Assembly: GCF_943734655.1 (NCBI RefSeq)
Contig: NC_071353.1
Span: 80,878,409 to 80,942,408 of the forward strand
Direction of reading: 5' to 3'
Source of the DNA: Sabethes cyaneus
Taxonomy: Eukaryota > Arthropoda > Insecta > Diptera > Culicidae
Length of the DNA: 64,000 nucleotides
This document shows, in pieces, positions 22,710 to 33,370 of this stretch (position 1 is its first letter; every line of letters starts with the position of its first letter). The notes under the pieces were generated by a model. The model saw only the letters and a list, made by a program, of their open reading frames with translations. It was not told where the DNA came from and did no database searches. The translations under genes and the position numbers were made by a program.

Positions 22710-23659
22710 ACTGGCGGCACTGACCACATTACGAAGCGGGCTCTACCAATACCAATTGGGCTCTACCAATAAAATACAGCAATTCCGTGCTACCAATAGC
22801 ACGGAAAAGTGCTAAGTCATCTAAAATACAATACAGTGTAAAAGAAAGTATGAGCTATGGCTGAAGCTAAGAAGCGTAAAGTTGATTTAGATCTATTCAA
22901 TGTAGACGTAGATAAAAAAAACCGCCACATGCAAAATTTGTGGGAAAAGTGTGAAATCATTGCGAAATTTCACTTATGTGAGGCATTATAAATCCCAGCA
23001 TAAATCATTTATGACAGAAAACGGCTTGCATCAGGATACGGATGACGAATCACAGGATGTTTCCGATACCAGTGTACGAAAAATAGGAGTCAAGCTTAGC
23101 AACAAAACCTACAAAAAATCTTTAGTGGAGCTTGTTGCTATAAATGGAGTTCCTCTTAAAATCCTGGATTCTCCTGCTCTTCGTAATATTTTAGACCCAA
23201 TCGAAAAAGGTTTCAGCGAAAAATTTGGCCACGGAATGGAGCATATCACGTCAAGAACAATAAAGCCAATGCTTAGTAACGTTTCGGACAAGATTAAAAA
23301 CAAAATTTCAATGGAAGTAAAAGGAAAAATGATCTCAAACTGGATACCGCAACACGGCTAAGCCGTGACATCCTATGCATAAACATTCAATTCATAGATA
23401 AAAATTTAATAAAAATTCGAGCACTTGGTATGGTTGAGTTGCTAGAACGCCACACAGCTGAGCACCTGGAAAAAATCGTTTTGGAAGTTATGGCCTAGTT
23501 TAAAATCGATGTTTCACAGGTATATAGCTGCACTACGGACAATGGGTCCAACATGTTGGCCACTAATAAGCGACTCGCAGCTAGACAAGAGGTAATGGAC
23601 TGTTTAAGCGACATCAGCAAAGAAGACGACGTAGAAGAGTAAGTAAAAATTACGTGCTA

Positions 23660-23877
23660 CTGTGTTACCTGACTCATAACGCACCCCTATTTCCGAAATT
23701 CTAAAATCTCTCATGCTTTTATTTTTGGAGTAAACACGTAATTTCTTATGTTATATAGTTAATATTTGTATGCTCTATTCGAATTTATGATCAATTAAAC
23801 GAAAAACCACAAAGTTAGTTAGTTACGAGACCCTCCCCCGTATATAACGTATATTCGTAATGAGTCAGGTAACACAG
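23660..23877. mobile_element. 218-bp MITE with TA duplication inside the hAT gene
   Basis: The ends CTGTGTTACCTGACTCATAA and its mirror (22 bp, one mismatch) are flanked by TA at 23658-23659 and 23878-23879, as for Tc1/mariner-type insertions. A GTAAGT lies 19 bases upstream of the left end and an AG lies 10 bases after the right end. Confidence 0.82.
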
Positions 23878-24629
23878 TAACATTTAAGAAGAATGGCTAA
23901 CTGTTATTATATACACAGTGATGGTGAAATGAGTGTAACTTCTGACGATAGTAGCGACGAAGATACCAGTGACAACGAAACTGTGACGGTAAATAATTTC
24001 GAAGAATCTGCGCGAGAGAAGAAAGTTCAAGACAAACTTTCAACGGTGTTTTCCGGTGTTCGTTGTGCTGCCCATACGGCACAGCTGGCGGTTCACGATA
24101 CCCTGAAAGAGGCTAAAGTTAAAAATGAGATAAATTTAGTTCAATCGTTCGTTAAAAAGATGAGAAGAATGCCGTACAAAAATTTATTTAAGTTGCATAA
24201 CAAAGAAATATTCCAAAACTGAGTTGTGATACTCGTTGGAATTCGTTGTATGATATGATGAATTCTTTAAAAGCGCAAAAAGATTTTATTTACACCATTA
24301 CAAAAAACGAAAAAAACAGTGATCTAGCCAGTGAAACATGGGCATTCATTGAAAATTTCATTGATGGTTTTGAACCGATATCGAAATTGACTATAGCTTT
24401 ACAGGCAACGCAACTTACATTTGGCGATTTTTATTTATTATGGCTTCGATGCAAATTAATTTTAGAGAAAAAAGATAACGCTTTATCAAAAAAACTTCTC
24501 GAAAAAATGCGGGCACGTGAAACTGCTTTAACAAGTAATGTAGCATTTTTGGCAGCAATTTATCTAGACCAACGAATCAATTATAGAAACAGCCCCCTCA
24601 TTTCTGATGAACAGCGGCAGTGTGCCCTG

Positions 24630-24684
24630 GTAATTAGCTCACATATAAATTAAATCTACGTAAGTACGAAATCTCTAATTTCAG
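24630..24684 (+). other. Probable intron in the hAT transposase gene
   Basis: Removing GTAATT...TTTCAG (55 bp, phase 0) joins SDEQRQCAL to EHLKKTWRSIQRI in one frame and restores a segment typical of hAT transposases. A 25-bp alternative starting at GTAAGT (24660) is too short to splice. Confidence 0.6.
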
Positions 24685-25137
24685 GAACACTTGAAAAAAA
24701 CCTGGCGAAGCATTCAGCGTATTGCCAATGGTTATAAAACAGATGTCACTGCGGAAGATCCGATAGAAGGCCAGCATCTAAATGAAAATGATATTTTGGA
24801 AGACTACTTTCGATCTCACGAAGCTTCGCTTGATTCCAGCGCTTCTACAAGTTTTTTCGATCAACTAGAAGATTTGGGCCGTTCACCTCATTTAAAACTG
24901 GAAAAGAACCAGTCGATTTTAGATTTTTGGTATGCTCAAAAGCAAGGAAAACCGGATATGTACTCGTTGGCTGCAGTAGTGCTTTCCACACCAGCTACTC
25001 AAGTTACAACCGAACGTGCATTCAGTACGTTAGCATTTATTTTAACGAAATTAAGAACTCGTTTAAGTGAGACTACACTTTCAAACATTTTGTTAATTAG
25101 ATTAAATGAAGAACTGTTTCATCAAATTAACATATAG

Positions 25138-25412
25138 ACAAGCTAGTCAATATTATGCGTATCGCCACATCGTCTCTTTAATTGAAAAACGAAAAATTAA
25201 AATAATTAAAATTGTTTAATTGAATTAAACATATGTCTACGTCTAATTTAGTAGTATACAGGTTATGTTATGTAAAAATCGAAAATAAAAGAAGTAACGA
25301 AGCAAAGTAGCAAACAACTATCATCCCTCAACTACACCACTGAGAAAAACTACCCTTATCCGAAAAATTTATTATGCAAATTGTCACTATTTCCGCTCAG
25401 TAAAGTAAAAAA
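25138..25412. other. No gene recognised
   Basis: AT-rich sequence between the hAT gene and repeat E2. The hAT 3' terminus should lie here but was not recognised. Confidence 0.35.
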
Positions 25413-26346
25413 ATCAGAGGGGTTGTGTACAAGACACGACCGCATATATAGGTGACGCAGGACTACGTAAGTCTCTTTGTAGTGATATTAGCATGTATTC
25501 ATGCTTGTAATCATTCGATTCTTCATGTATACATGCTATATGCAACATATATACATGCTACATGCGGTGTATGTAACTTTTTGCAAAGTAGTAACATTGC
25601 ATACGTTCAATTCTCAAAAGATTGTGCATTTGAAAACAATTTAACAAAATCAAGAACACAAACTATTGCTTTCCTGCTACCTTACTGAAATTAAAGATTG
25701 TTTCTATTATCCATGGTTTCCCACGTTGAAGGGATTTTATCAATTCAATCCTATTTTATCAACAGCACGTCTTTTCACTACACTTCTAATGAAACGGCAA
25801 GCATGCGTATTCATACAGAATCGTATTATAACCGAATACTACAGCTGTAGCACATTTTTCCAACACAGATATCAAATTCGCCGAGGTTTAATCGTCTCGC
25901 AGTAAAGAATGTCATTTTTCTGGCACACTTCCCTAACACAGACATCAAATTGGACTAGGTTTAATCGCGTTCGTAAGAAATCTGTTGGCACGAGGGGGCT
26001 TTGTCACTCTCTCTGGCGTACTTCCCAAGCAAGGATATCAAAATGGTATAGGTTTAGATCATCGTAAAAATCTTCCAACCAATCACGAAGCGAGAATTCT
26101 GGTAAAACATAGGTTCATTATTTTCAATTTTTCAATAGTTCAACGTCAAGAATCCATACTTTTCTTCATTTGGGTCAATTCTTAGAAGATTATCCGATCG
26201 ATTGGTGTAAGAATATTGAAAATCAATCGGAAAACCGCTGAGCTATTAGCGCTCAAAACCTTTCATTTTTCGTGACGCTCGCATTTTTAGATTTTTTGGA
26301 ATGACACCCTATCTCAAAACTTGCCATAAGACGTAGTCCTACGTCA
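25413..26346 (+). mobile_element. Repeat family E, copy E2
   Basis: It starts ATCAGAGGGGTTGTG and has ACAAGACACGACC nearby, then a TATATAGGTGACGCAGGACTA box. Internal ~105-bp units share CAGACATCAAATTGGACTAG and GGTTTAATCGCGTTCG. It ends at the hairpin GACGTAGTCCTACGTC at 26330-26345. No open coding frame. It is shorter by one internal unit than E4 (48414-49473). Confidence 0.85.
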
Positions 26347-27289
26347 AAAGAACCTCCATCATCCCTTACTGCGCACTGAGACTGAGTAAAACTGATAGCA
26401 CTAAATCTTTTCCCGTTCCCGAAAACTCATGTACGCCAATTTTCATGAGAATTGGCTTAGTAATTTTTGAATTTGGCTGAGAGTTTAAAATTTTACCGTT
26501 CAACGCCCTCGTATTTACCTCATTGGGATAAAGTGGAACTTAAAGCTCTTCCTTTTTACGTTTTAGAAAAGTAGTAAACGACTTACACTTTTGGGCAAAA
26601 CTGATAGCGTAGCGAAACAAATATATCCGAAAATTTTGTTATACTTAGGTACTAATTTTCATTATTTCCACTCAGTGACGTAAAAAACTAATCCACTGTG
26701 GTAGAGCGCATAGTTCACAGATTCAATCTCCGTGCTTGAAAATCCGTACATGAAAATTTCCTTTTTCTGGTTCACGAAAAAGAAACAAATCCTCCTTCCC
26801 TCCTTGCTACATCTTTGAGACTGTACGCAAATTTTTATGACGATCAATGCAATATTTTTTAAGCCTATAGTTGACTAACAGACAGATATTGCCATTTACA
26901 TAATAGATTTATATAATAAATATACTGACTATTCTATACATTCATTTCAATATTTAACATAGGTGATCATATCACAATTAAAAATCAATACGAGCGAAGC
27001 AACTTATTACAAGCGGTATCCCACGACGTCGTTATCGGATCTATTTTGCGTCCCCCTTCAAGACACATGCGAGCGGCTCGCATCAGAATACGCGGAGCTA
27101 CTCAAACGTGCTGTACCCCAGCACGAAAGTGTAAAAATGTCTCCTGCCCTTTAGACAGCATGTAGCTCATTCGTGGTACGTCTCCTGCACATTAGGCATA
27201 TAGTCTCCGGCTCCGGCTCTCTTTCTCTTTGCCAAATCGGAGACAATCTCGTTCGCTTGCGAGTAGCACTGACGTTTTTCGCACCGCAC
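26347..27289. other. No gene recognised
   Basis: AT-rich to about 26960, then a short GC-richer stretch (27000-27160) whose best frame includes TCERLASEYAELLKRAVPQ. It is not assigned to any family. Confidence 0.4.
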
Positions 27290-27660
27290 CGAGTAATTCG
27301 ACGATCCCTGGCCGTGGATGGGGTGCACGTTATGACGGTATCAGGTATATCAGCATCTTAGGCTCGAGCAGCACGTTCCTCACAATCCTGTCTCATGTTA
27401 TGACATTATCACGTTATGACGGCAGGCACTCCCAAATCGGTTCACGTCTCGATGGGTAGCAGGAGCGCCGTTATTGGAGCAGTACATAAGCACAGCCTCT
27501 CCCCGAAGTAGCCGCCTTGTAACCGTCCCGGGGGGATTTCGGGCCAGGAGCAGTGAGGTTTTTAGTGCGTTAGAGTCCCACACCGTGTCACATGATGAAT
27601 ATCATCATTAGTGTGCCAGGCATCAAGCGTTTCCTCACTTTAAAAAAAACACAAATACAC
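27290..27660 (+). mobile_element. 3' tail of an R1-type LINE
   Basis: GGGGGGATTTCGGGCCAGGA, GGTTTTTAGTGCGTTAGAGT and CCCACACCGTGTC resemble the 3' UTR of mosquito R1-clade LINEs, and an A-rich CACAAATACACACACA end follows at about 27640-27665. It contains a 71-bp insertion (27339-27409). Confidence 0.55.
27339..27409. mobile_element. 71-bp insertion with 13-bp target duplication
   Basis: CACGTTATGACGG occurs on both sides (27326-27338 and 27410-27422). The insert contains a block around GCTCGAGCAGCACGTTCCTC that is also in the LINE 3' region at 45620-45663 and 62750-62795. Confidence 0.7.
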
Positions 27661-27714
27661 ACACATGCGGCTGGTGAATGGCTATAACAGTGTAACCTGA
27701 CCACTTTTAGTTAT

Positions 27715-27899
27715 AGCAACTCTTATTCCTACCTCCTCGTGGTGCCAGCTGGTAATACAACCAAGTCCCGGGTAAAACCAGAAACTCCCCTCTGGTTGGA
27801 CCCGTGGTTGTAAACAGACAGGGAGAGAGGGACACCTAGACCTTAGACTTCTGGTCTACCAGGTGTCTGAACGGTCCGTTGGAACCCATTGGACCGATG
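27715..27899 (+). mobile_element. R1-clade LINE 5' UTR, part 1
   Basis: The box AGCAACTCTTATTCCTACC through CCTCGTGGTGCCAGC (27715-27763) is nearly identical to the 5' region of the RTE LINE at 55031-55079. The UTR breaks at 27899 at the Transib target site CGATG and continues at 31503. Confidence 0.7.
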
Positions 27900-30894
27900 C
27901 ACTATGGGGGATTTCCATACAAGCAGGCGGACAAAAATATTTTCGAATTTTTTCTAGGATTTTTGACGTCTTTCTAGTTGATTAAAATATGTTGTTAGAG
28001 TACATTTGCAAACATTTCACGAACATATTTTGAAAAGGGTTTAACTGTTTACCTTTGTCATATGTGAAAAACTAATAGGGGTCATTCCATCTCAAACGTT
28101 TGGATTCGACCATCAGCGATTTCAACCAAAGTTGGCATAATTGTTCATTCCGACCCCACAACCAATTTCGCGAAGTTATACGCCGATTGATCAATTCCCC
28201 TAGCAGTGGCGCTGCTTACTTTTTTACAGATTTTCAAAAAAAGTCATTTTTCGGGCTTAAATATCTCTGCAACAGTTTGATGTGAAGACATGCCAATGTA
28301 CTTTTTCTATGGGTTTTTGACCGCGCAATCAAATGATGTTATCAGTTTTTATCTAATTTGTTGCAATTTAAAACCAAAAATGCGAATATCTCAAAACACC
28401 CCCAATTTTATTTTCAAATAAATATGCTCAAAATGTTCCCCAGACAAATTCTACATATGAATCACTTAACTAGAAAAGACAATATTGGTAGTTCGGGAGA
28501 TATGGCGTTTTGAATATCCGGGGCATGCGTTATTCTATCTGAATTATTAGTAAAAGTATGTTTAAATACGTTTACCTGAAGCTTCCAGACATTTGTATGA
28601 CTAAATAATGTATTTTAATGAAAAAGATGCATTTTCAACATAGAATCAACATAATAAATTTTGAGGTTCGGGATACTTTTGTATGTATTTAAAAAAAAGT
28701 AATAATTTCGTACAAATTGTTATAGTTCTATTATTTAATTGTGCTATTTATTTGTGCAATATAATGCATTTCACTGGTAAAATTATTATGGTATTTCACT
28801 TCTAAAATTATTCGATAGTAATAGTAATATGTAGTAATTTTGAAAATGGCTTTATTAGCACTACGGGAAAACCTAGCCTAAAACGAACGAAATTCAGAAA
28901 CTGCCTGCAATTGATCAAATATAACTGACGTTATGTAAAATTTTCCGGCAAATCTCATGGTGCCCACCCCTTCCTTAATTGTCATCGGAAATTATTAAGT
29001 TTTGCTGATTTTTCCCTATTCTTAACAATATTTTTACTTAATGGAGTTTATCAGGCCAGTTAAGTTATTCATTCGTCTCATATAAGCTTTGTAAGATTTA
29101 CCGAAATTGGTCCATAAGTTCATCAGATCTAGAACATATCTTGAAATAGGCCATAGGTCTAAAAATTCAGCCCACTCAATATGGATTGCAATTAGGGCTG
29201 TCGGTATTGGGTGCTTTTGGTGAAAACCGGTATTTTGGTATTGGCGTAGAAAATACCGGTAGTACCGGTAAAATACCGGTATTGGCAGATTATTCGGAAT
29301 CAATAGAAATATCGATGTTTTTCAGTAAATGTCTCTATTTTCAAACTTTAGTTTCACTATTGTTCCTTAGCAAAGTAGAATTTAAGCAGATATAACACGC
29401 TCAGTGATTTATTTCCCTTGCTAGATTTTATTGCCAGCGCTTCCAACGATTGAAAACACTTCTGCTTTCATCGAAGTCTGACAAACGTTTCTAAGCGCTT
29501 CAGGAACTTTTCTTTCATTTCTTCAAATTTATAGTAGCAAACCCGTTTTTAACTATTTTTAAATGTCCCGGTATTGTCGCTTCCAACATATTAAATGCCC
29601 CGGTCTCCTATTGTCTCTTCACGAATTTTACTGCATCCCCAGTGCAGAACCCGTGCATAGCGTCATCCTCTTCATCATCGTTTACAGATATCTCCTCTTC
29701 TCTATTATCAATCCCACTATTCGCAGAGCCTGGAAATTTTATCTGCTTGTTTGATCAATGTATCACTCGAAATACTTATTACAAAGTCTTTCCTGGCAGA
29801 TCCTTTAATGGCAAGAATGCCCAAAAAGCGGAAATATTCTCGTATTCTGACTAGGGCTCGGCATCCTCGAAACAAATAAAAAAAGCTGACTTTCTCTTAC
29901 CTTCGCTGTATACATGAAGCGATTTGTTTCATTTGATGAACTGAACGTTTTAAGCAAGCTTCAACTGAAGTTAGTGACTATTTCAAATGACTACGATTGA
30001 CAGTCAGGCACGATTTGTCGATGTTGAGTAGGTTAATTATAATATGCGCGAAATTGTAGGAAATGTTACCTAAATTCAATTCAATTGCATTCAAAGTTGC
30101 TGGTTTTCTAATGAATATTCGATAGACATTTGATTTAACAAATGAAACTTTAAGATCGGTTGACATGATGAAGTGAAAACCGTTTCATTGAGGCCGATTG
30201 AAGCCAGTTTTAAAACGCAGCGGCGTTGCATCAGTTGAAACTAAAGCTTCATTAACTCATTGTTGAGTAGTGATTTACTTATAAATGGCGTTGCTGCGCC
30301 CTGATCTTGTTTCCTAAATTCGTTATTTGAGAACTTCGAATAATTTGATGGCTTTTAAATATCAAGTTGTTTAAAAATAAATTGAACTACTGTGCCTTAA
30401 ACGGGTTCAAAAGCTATAATTATTTAACCCACAATTTCACCTTCTTCATTGTTAGTAGTCGCAGAATCTCGCCAGTATTAACACCAAGTTGTTTTTCTAT
30501 GAGTTTTACAATCTTCCATCAAACTTAGTTCTTTTTCTAATAAGGAGTTTGAAAAAACTATGATATTAGAAAATACCGGAAATACCGGTTTTTTGCTTTG
30601 CCAAAACCGGTATTTCGGTATCCAAAAATTGGTCGGTATTACCGGTTTCGGTATTACCGATACTACCGGTTAGACAGCCCTAATTGCAATTTAAATTTTC
30701 GAAGACATTTCTTCGATGAACTTAACAGGAGGGGCGCATGTTTTCTTCATAGTTCCATTAACGTTGCATGGAGGAAATCTCGATGATGACTTCCTATGAA
30801 TTATTTCATATTGAAATCTGTTTAATCCAGTTTCTAAATATGATTATACTGTATGCTTCTTCTGTTGACATAATTGCACGTTGATCCGCGCGCG

Positions 30895-30931
<37 letters not shown>

Positions 30932-31497
30932 CGCTGGAAATATATTTAATCTTTAAATCTCCCATGATGACTAGACATTTTCAAAACACTATATTTCGCA
31001 GAATGGCGCATGGTGGCACGTAATTCTTTCATAAGTTGATAGTATATACCTGAGATTTAACCCAGAAAGAGGAATTAACCTGGAGATATCTGGAGAAAAA
31101 AAGTTCTCGACTAAGAAAGCAGAAAATTCTCTTATTTTTTTATATTTTCCTTCTTCTCATGCTTTTTATTATTATAATTTCTCCTCTAGCCGTCTAAACC
31201 ATCTATTTTTCGGAAAGCTCATTTCATTACCTTTCTCATGATATATAATACATAAGATTTAATTTTGGAAATAGTGTTCAAAAATTGATTTGAAAGTAAA
31301 CGTGTTTGAATGGCAAAAAGCGTATATGTCATATCGTTTTTCAACTTTGACAGCCTCTATCTCAGAAGCAACATCGATTAGAGACTTCTTATTTTGGATT
31401 TTTCTTAATTGAAGTATTTGCTATCAATAGAAAATTTCATTAAGATGATTAGTGAAAGTCAGTTTCCTGATTTTTGTCCGCCTGACATCTCATAGTG
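27900..31497. mobile_element. Non-autonomous Transib element
   Basis: The left end reads CACTATGGGGGA and the right end TCTCATAGTG, matching the CACWRTG rule for Transib termini. The 5-bp CGATG is duplicated exactly at 27895-27899 and 31498-31502, again as expected for Transib. An inner block GCAGGCGGACAAAAAT is mirrored by ATTTTTGTCCGCCTGACA at the right. No DDE transposase frame is visible, so it depended on an autonomous relative. Without the nested hAT-type element (29193-30682) it is about 2.1 kb. It carries a GT run at about 30899-30927. Confidence 0.85.
29193..30682. mobile_element. Non-autonomous hAT-type element with ACCGGTA subterminal repeats
   Basis: It begins TAGGGCTGTC and ends GACAGCCCTA, with ATTGCAAT duplicated at 29185-29192 and 30683-30690 (8 bp, the hAT hallmark). 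Both ends are packed with copies of TACCGGTA/ATACCGGT motifs, probable transposase-binding sites. No transposase frame is recognised. A second copy starts at 63656. Confidence 0.85.
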
Positions 31498-31502
31498 CGA
31501 TG

Positions 31503-31912
31503 CCAGTAAGGTTTCAACTTCGGTAAACTGGCGGCTATGTTATTGGACATGATTCGGATACGATACCTAACACGATTTAGGGCTGACATTTGCGACGAGC
31601 TCCCCTAGTAAAGTTACGTGGTAGCGACTTTAAACGGCGAGGTAGCAAACAGTGCATGTGTCTCCGTCCCGTAAAACCTGGCAGACCTTCAAGTACGTTC
31701 CAAATCTATCGACCGGCGACCACCGGGCGGGAGTAGGTTCAGATATTTTTTCCTGATTTACGCCGATCTGGCTCTGAGGTGCAGTTGCCCATAAGGTGCT
31801 GCCCCAACCCTCGCATGGTTCTCCCTGTTCCATAGATTGCCATGGGATCATTAAAGCGACTACTTCAAATGGGTTTGGATAGCGGCTTGAAGGGGGACCC
31901 TTTAGAATCAAA
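31503..31912 (+). mobile_element. R1-clade LINE 5' UTR, part 2
   Basis: This continues the 5' UTR directly after the Transib target duplication and leads to the ORF1 start at 31913. No frame is conserved; internal pol II promoter elements are expected here by analogy but were not identified. Confidence 0.7.
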
Positions 31913-33370
31913 ATGAGTCTTTTAAACAAATTTACAGCAAGTGCAGATACGGTGGAAAAACCGTTCGCGAGGGGAGGCATCCAGCGTTCTCCACCAAGGG
32001 TGGAGAAGGATGCAACGCGAAGTACTAGTGTGGGTGGCAAGGGCAGCGGTACGCCTGCCACGCCAGACACAGCGATGAACGGCCCATCGCTAATCAAGGC
32101 GATGGAAAAGAATAGGGAGGAGCTACTTAAAGTGGCAGCCGCGTCACAGCAACTCGATATAATCATCGAGTTCACGTCAGGTCGCGGCAATTACTCCAAG
32201 GACTTGAAGCAGAGCCTGCTCATGCTTCGGAGAACGCGTGCAGCGACCAAAGTGCACAACGAACTCGTGGCGCGTGCAGGAGAGGTGAAGACCGTGAAGG
32301 CGTCGAAGTTAGCACAAACGGATGCCTGCTCGTTGACGGCGTGTCGCAACGTGGCCCTGGAAGCCACGGAGAGCGCTACCAACAGCGGTAAGGCATCTGC
32401 CAAGCGTCTGAGACAGTCCCCGGGGGATGGCACCCCTGGTGGACCAAAAAAACACCTGATCGGTAAAAGCCCTCAGGCTACCGAGTTGGTGGAGCCAACC
32501 GACCAAGCAGCGGTAAACACCAAGACGGGTGGCCCGGGGATCGAGGTCAAGGCCAAGAGGAAAAAAAGAGGAAGCTCCACCAAAAAGAACGCTTCATCTA
32601 AACCGACAAGGAAGCGAGCGAAGAAGGGCGACGCTCTTATCCTGAAAACCGACGGGTCGAAATACTCGGAGGTTTTGAAGGCCATGAGAGGAGATGCCCT
32701 ACTTAAGGATCTGGGCACGGACGTGCGGAGCATTCGCCGCTCACGCACGGGCGAAATGATCCTTGAGTTGAAGAAGGACGCCACCAAGAAGAGTTCCGCA
32801 TACAAGTCGATAGCGAAAGGAGTGCTCGGGGAGGGAGTGATCGGAGAGGGAGTGCAGGTACGTGCTCTCACACCAGAAATGACTCTCCAGCTTAAAAACC
32901 TGGATGAGATCACCGATGTGTGTGAGGTCGTACAGGCCCTCAAAGAGCAAAGTGGAGTGGTGGTGGCAACCAAATCGGTTCGCCTGCGTAAGGGTCCTGT
33001 CGGGACCCAGGTAGCCCCCACACGACTTCCTCTGGCGGACGGAAACGAAGCCCTGAAAACTGCTAGGCTAAAAGTGGAGAGGTCGGTATGCCCACTAAGC
33101 GTGCTGAAGCAATCGGTGGCTTGCTTCCGATGCTTCGAGCATGGGCATAAGGCCTGGAACTGCAAGGGGCCAGATAGGAGCCAATTGTGCAGGAGACGTG
33201 GCAGTGCTGGCCATAAAGCAAAGGACTGCGCGGAGCCTCCCCAGTGCTTGAGGTGTACCGGTAAACGGGACGCAAAGCACGTAACGGGAGGTCCAAGGTG
33301 CCCGGCTAGTGTGCCGGCGACCAACCACGATCATAGTGCAAGTGACACAACTCAACCTGAACCACTGCAG
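31913..33370 (+). CDS. R1-clade LINE ORF1 (Gag-like RNA-binding protein)
   Basis: ORF1 proteins of R1-clade LINEs bind the element RNA. The ATG follows TAGAATCAAA and the frame is open through at least 470 codons; it stays open to 33700, but the last part overlies ORF2 in another frame. Residues 1-130 are low complexity, followed by a Lys/Arg-rich basic stretch (KRKKRGSSTKKNASSKPTRK). A conserved Gag core contains SEVLKAMRGDALLKDLG, VRSIRRSRTGEMILEL and VRALTPEMTLQLKNLDEI. Three zinc knuckles end it: CFRCFEHGHKAWNC is intact, the second reads CRRRGSAGHKAKDC with its second Cys lost to Arg, and the third is CLRCTGKRDAKHVTGGPRC. Apart from the damaged knuckle this is the best-preserved frame in the window. 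Confidence 0.88.

Larger units (their letters stand above)
22857..25137 (+). pseudogene. hAT-superfamily transposase, frameshifted
   Basis: This encoded a DNA transposase of the hAT superfamily. The ATG at 22857 opens with AEAKKRKVDLD, a basic nuclear-localisation-like stretch. A slip in an A8 run at 22914-22921 separates it from a BED zinc finger (ATCKICGK ... HYKSQH, C-x2-C ... H-x4-H). Further blocks are LVELVAINGVPLKILDSPALR, TRLSRDILCINIQFIDKNL, a stop at about 23500, YSCTTDNGSNM (catalytic Asp region), VRCAAHTAQLAVHD, CDTRWNSLYDMM and the C-terminal dimerisation block with YSLAAVVLSTPATQVTTERAFS. Frameshifts lie near 23340 and 24210. A probable 55-bp intron (24630-24684) and a MITE (23660-23877) interrupt it. 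Terminal inverted repeats of the element were not found. Confidence 0.9.

Noticed and set aside
24660..24684. 25-bp intron starting GTAAGT
   Set aside because: Too short for spliceosomal removal; the 55-bp GTAATT...CAG interval fits frame and length.
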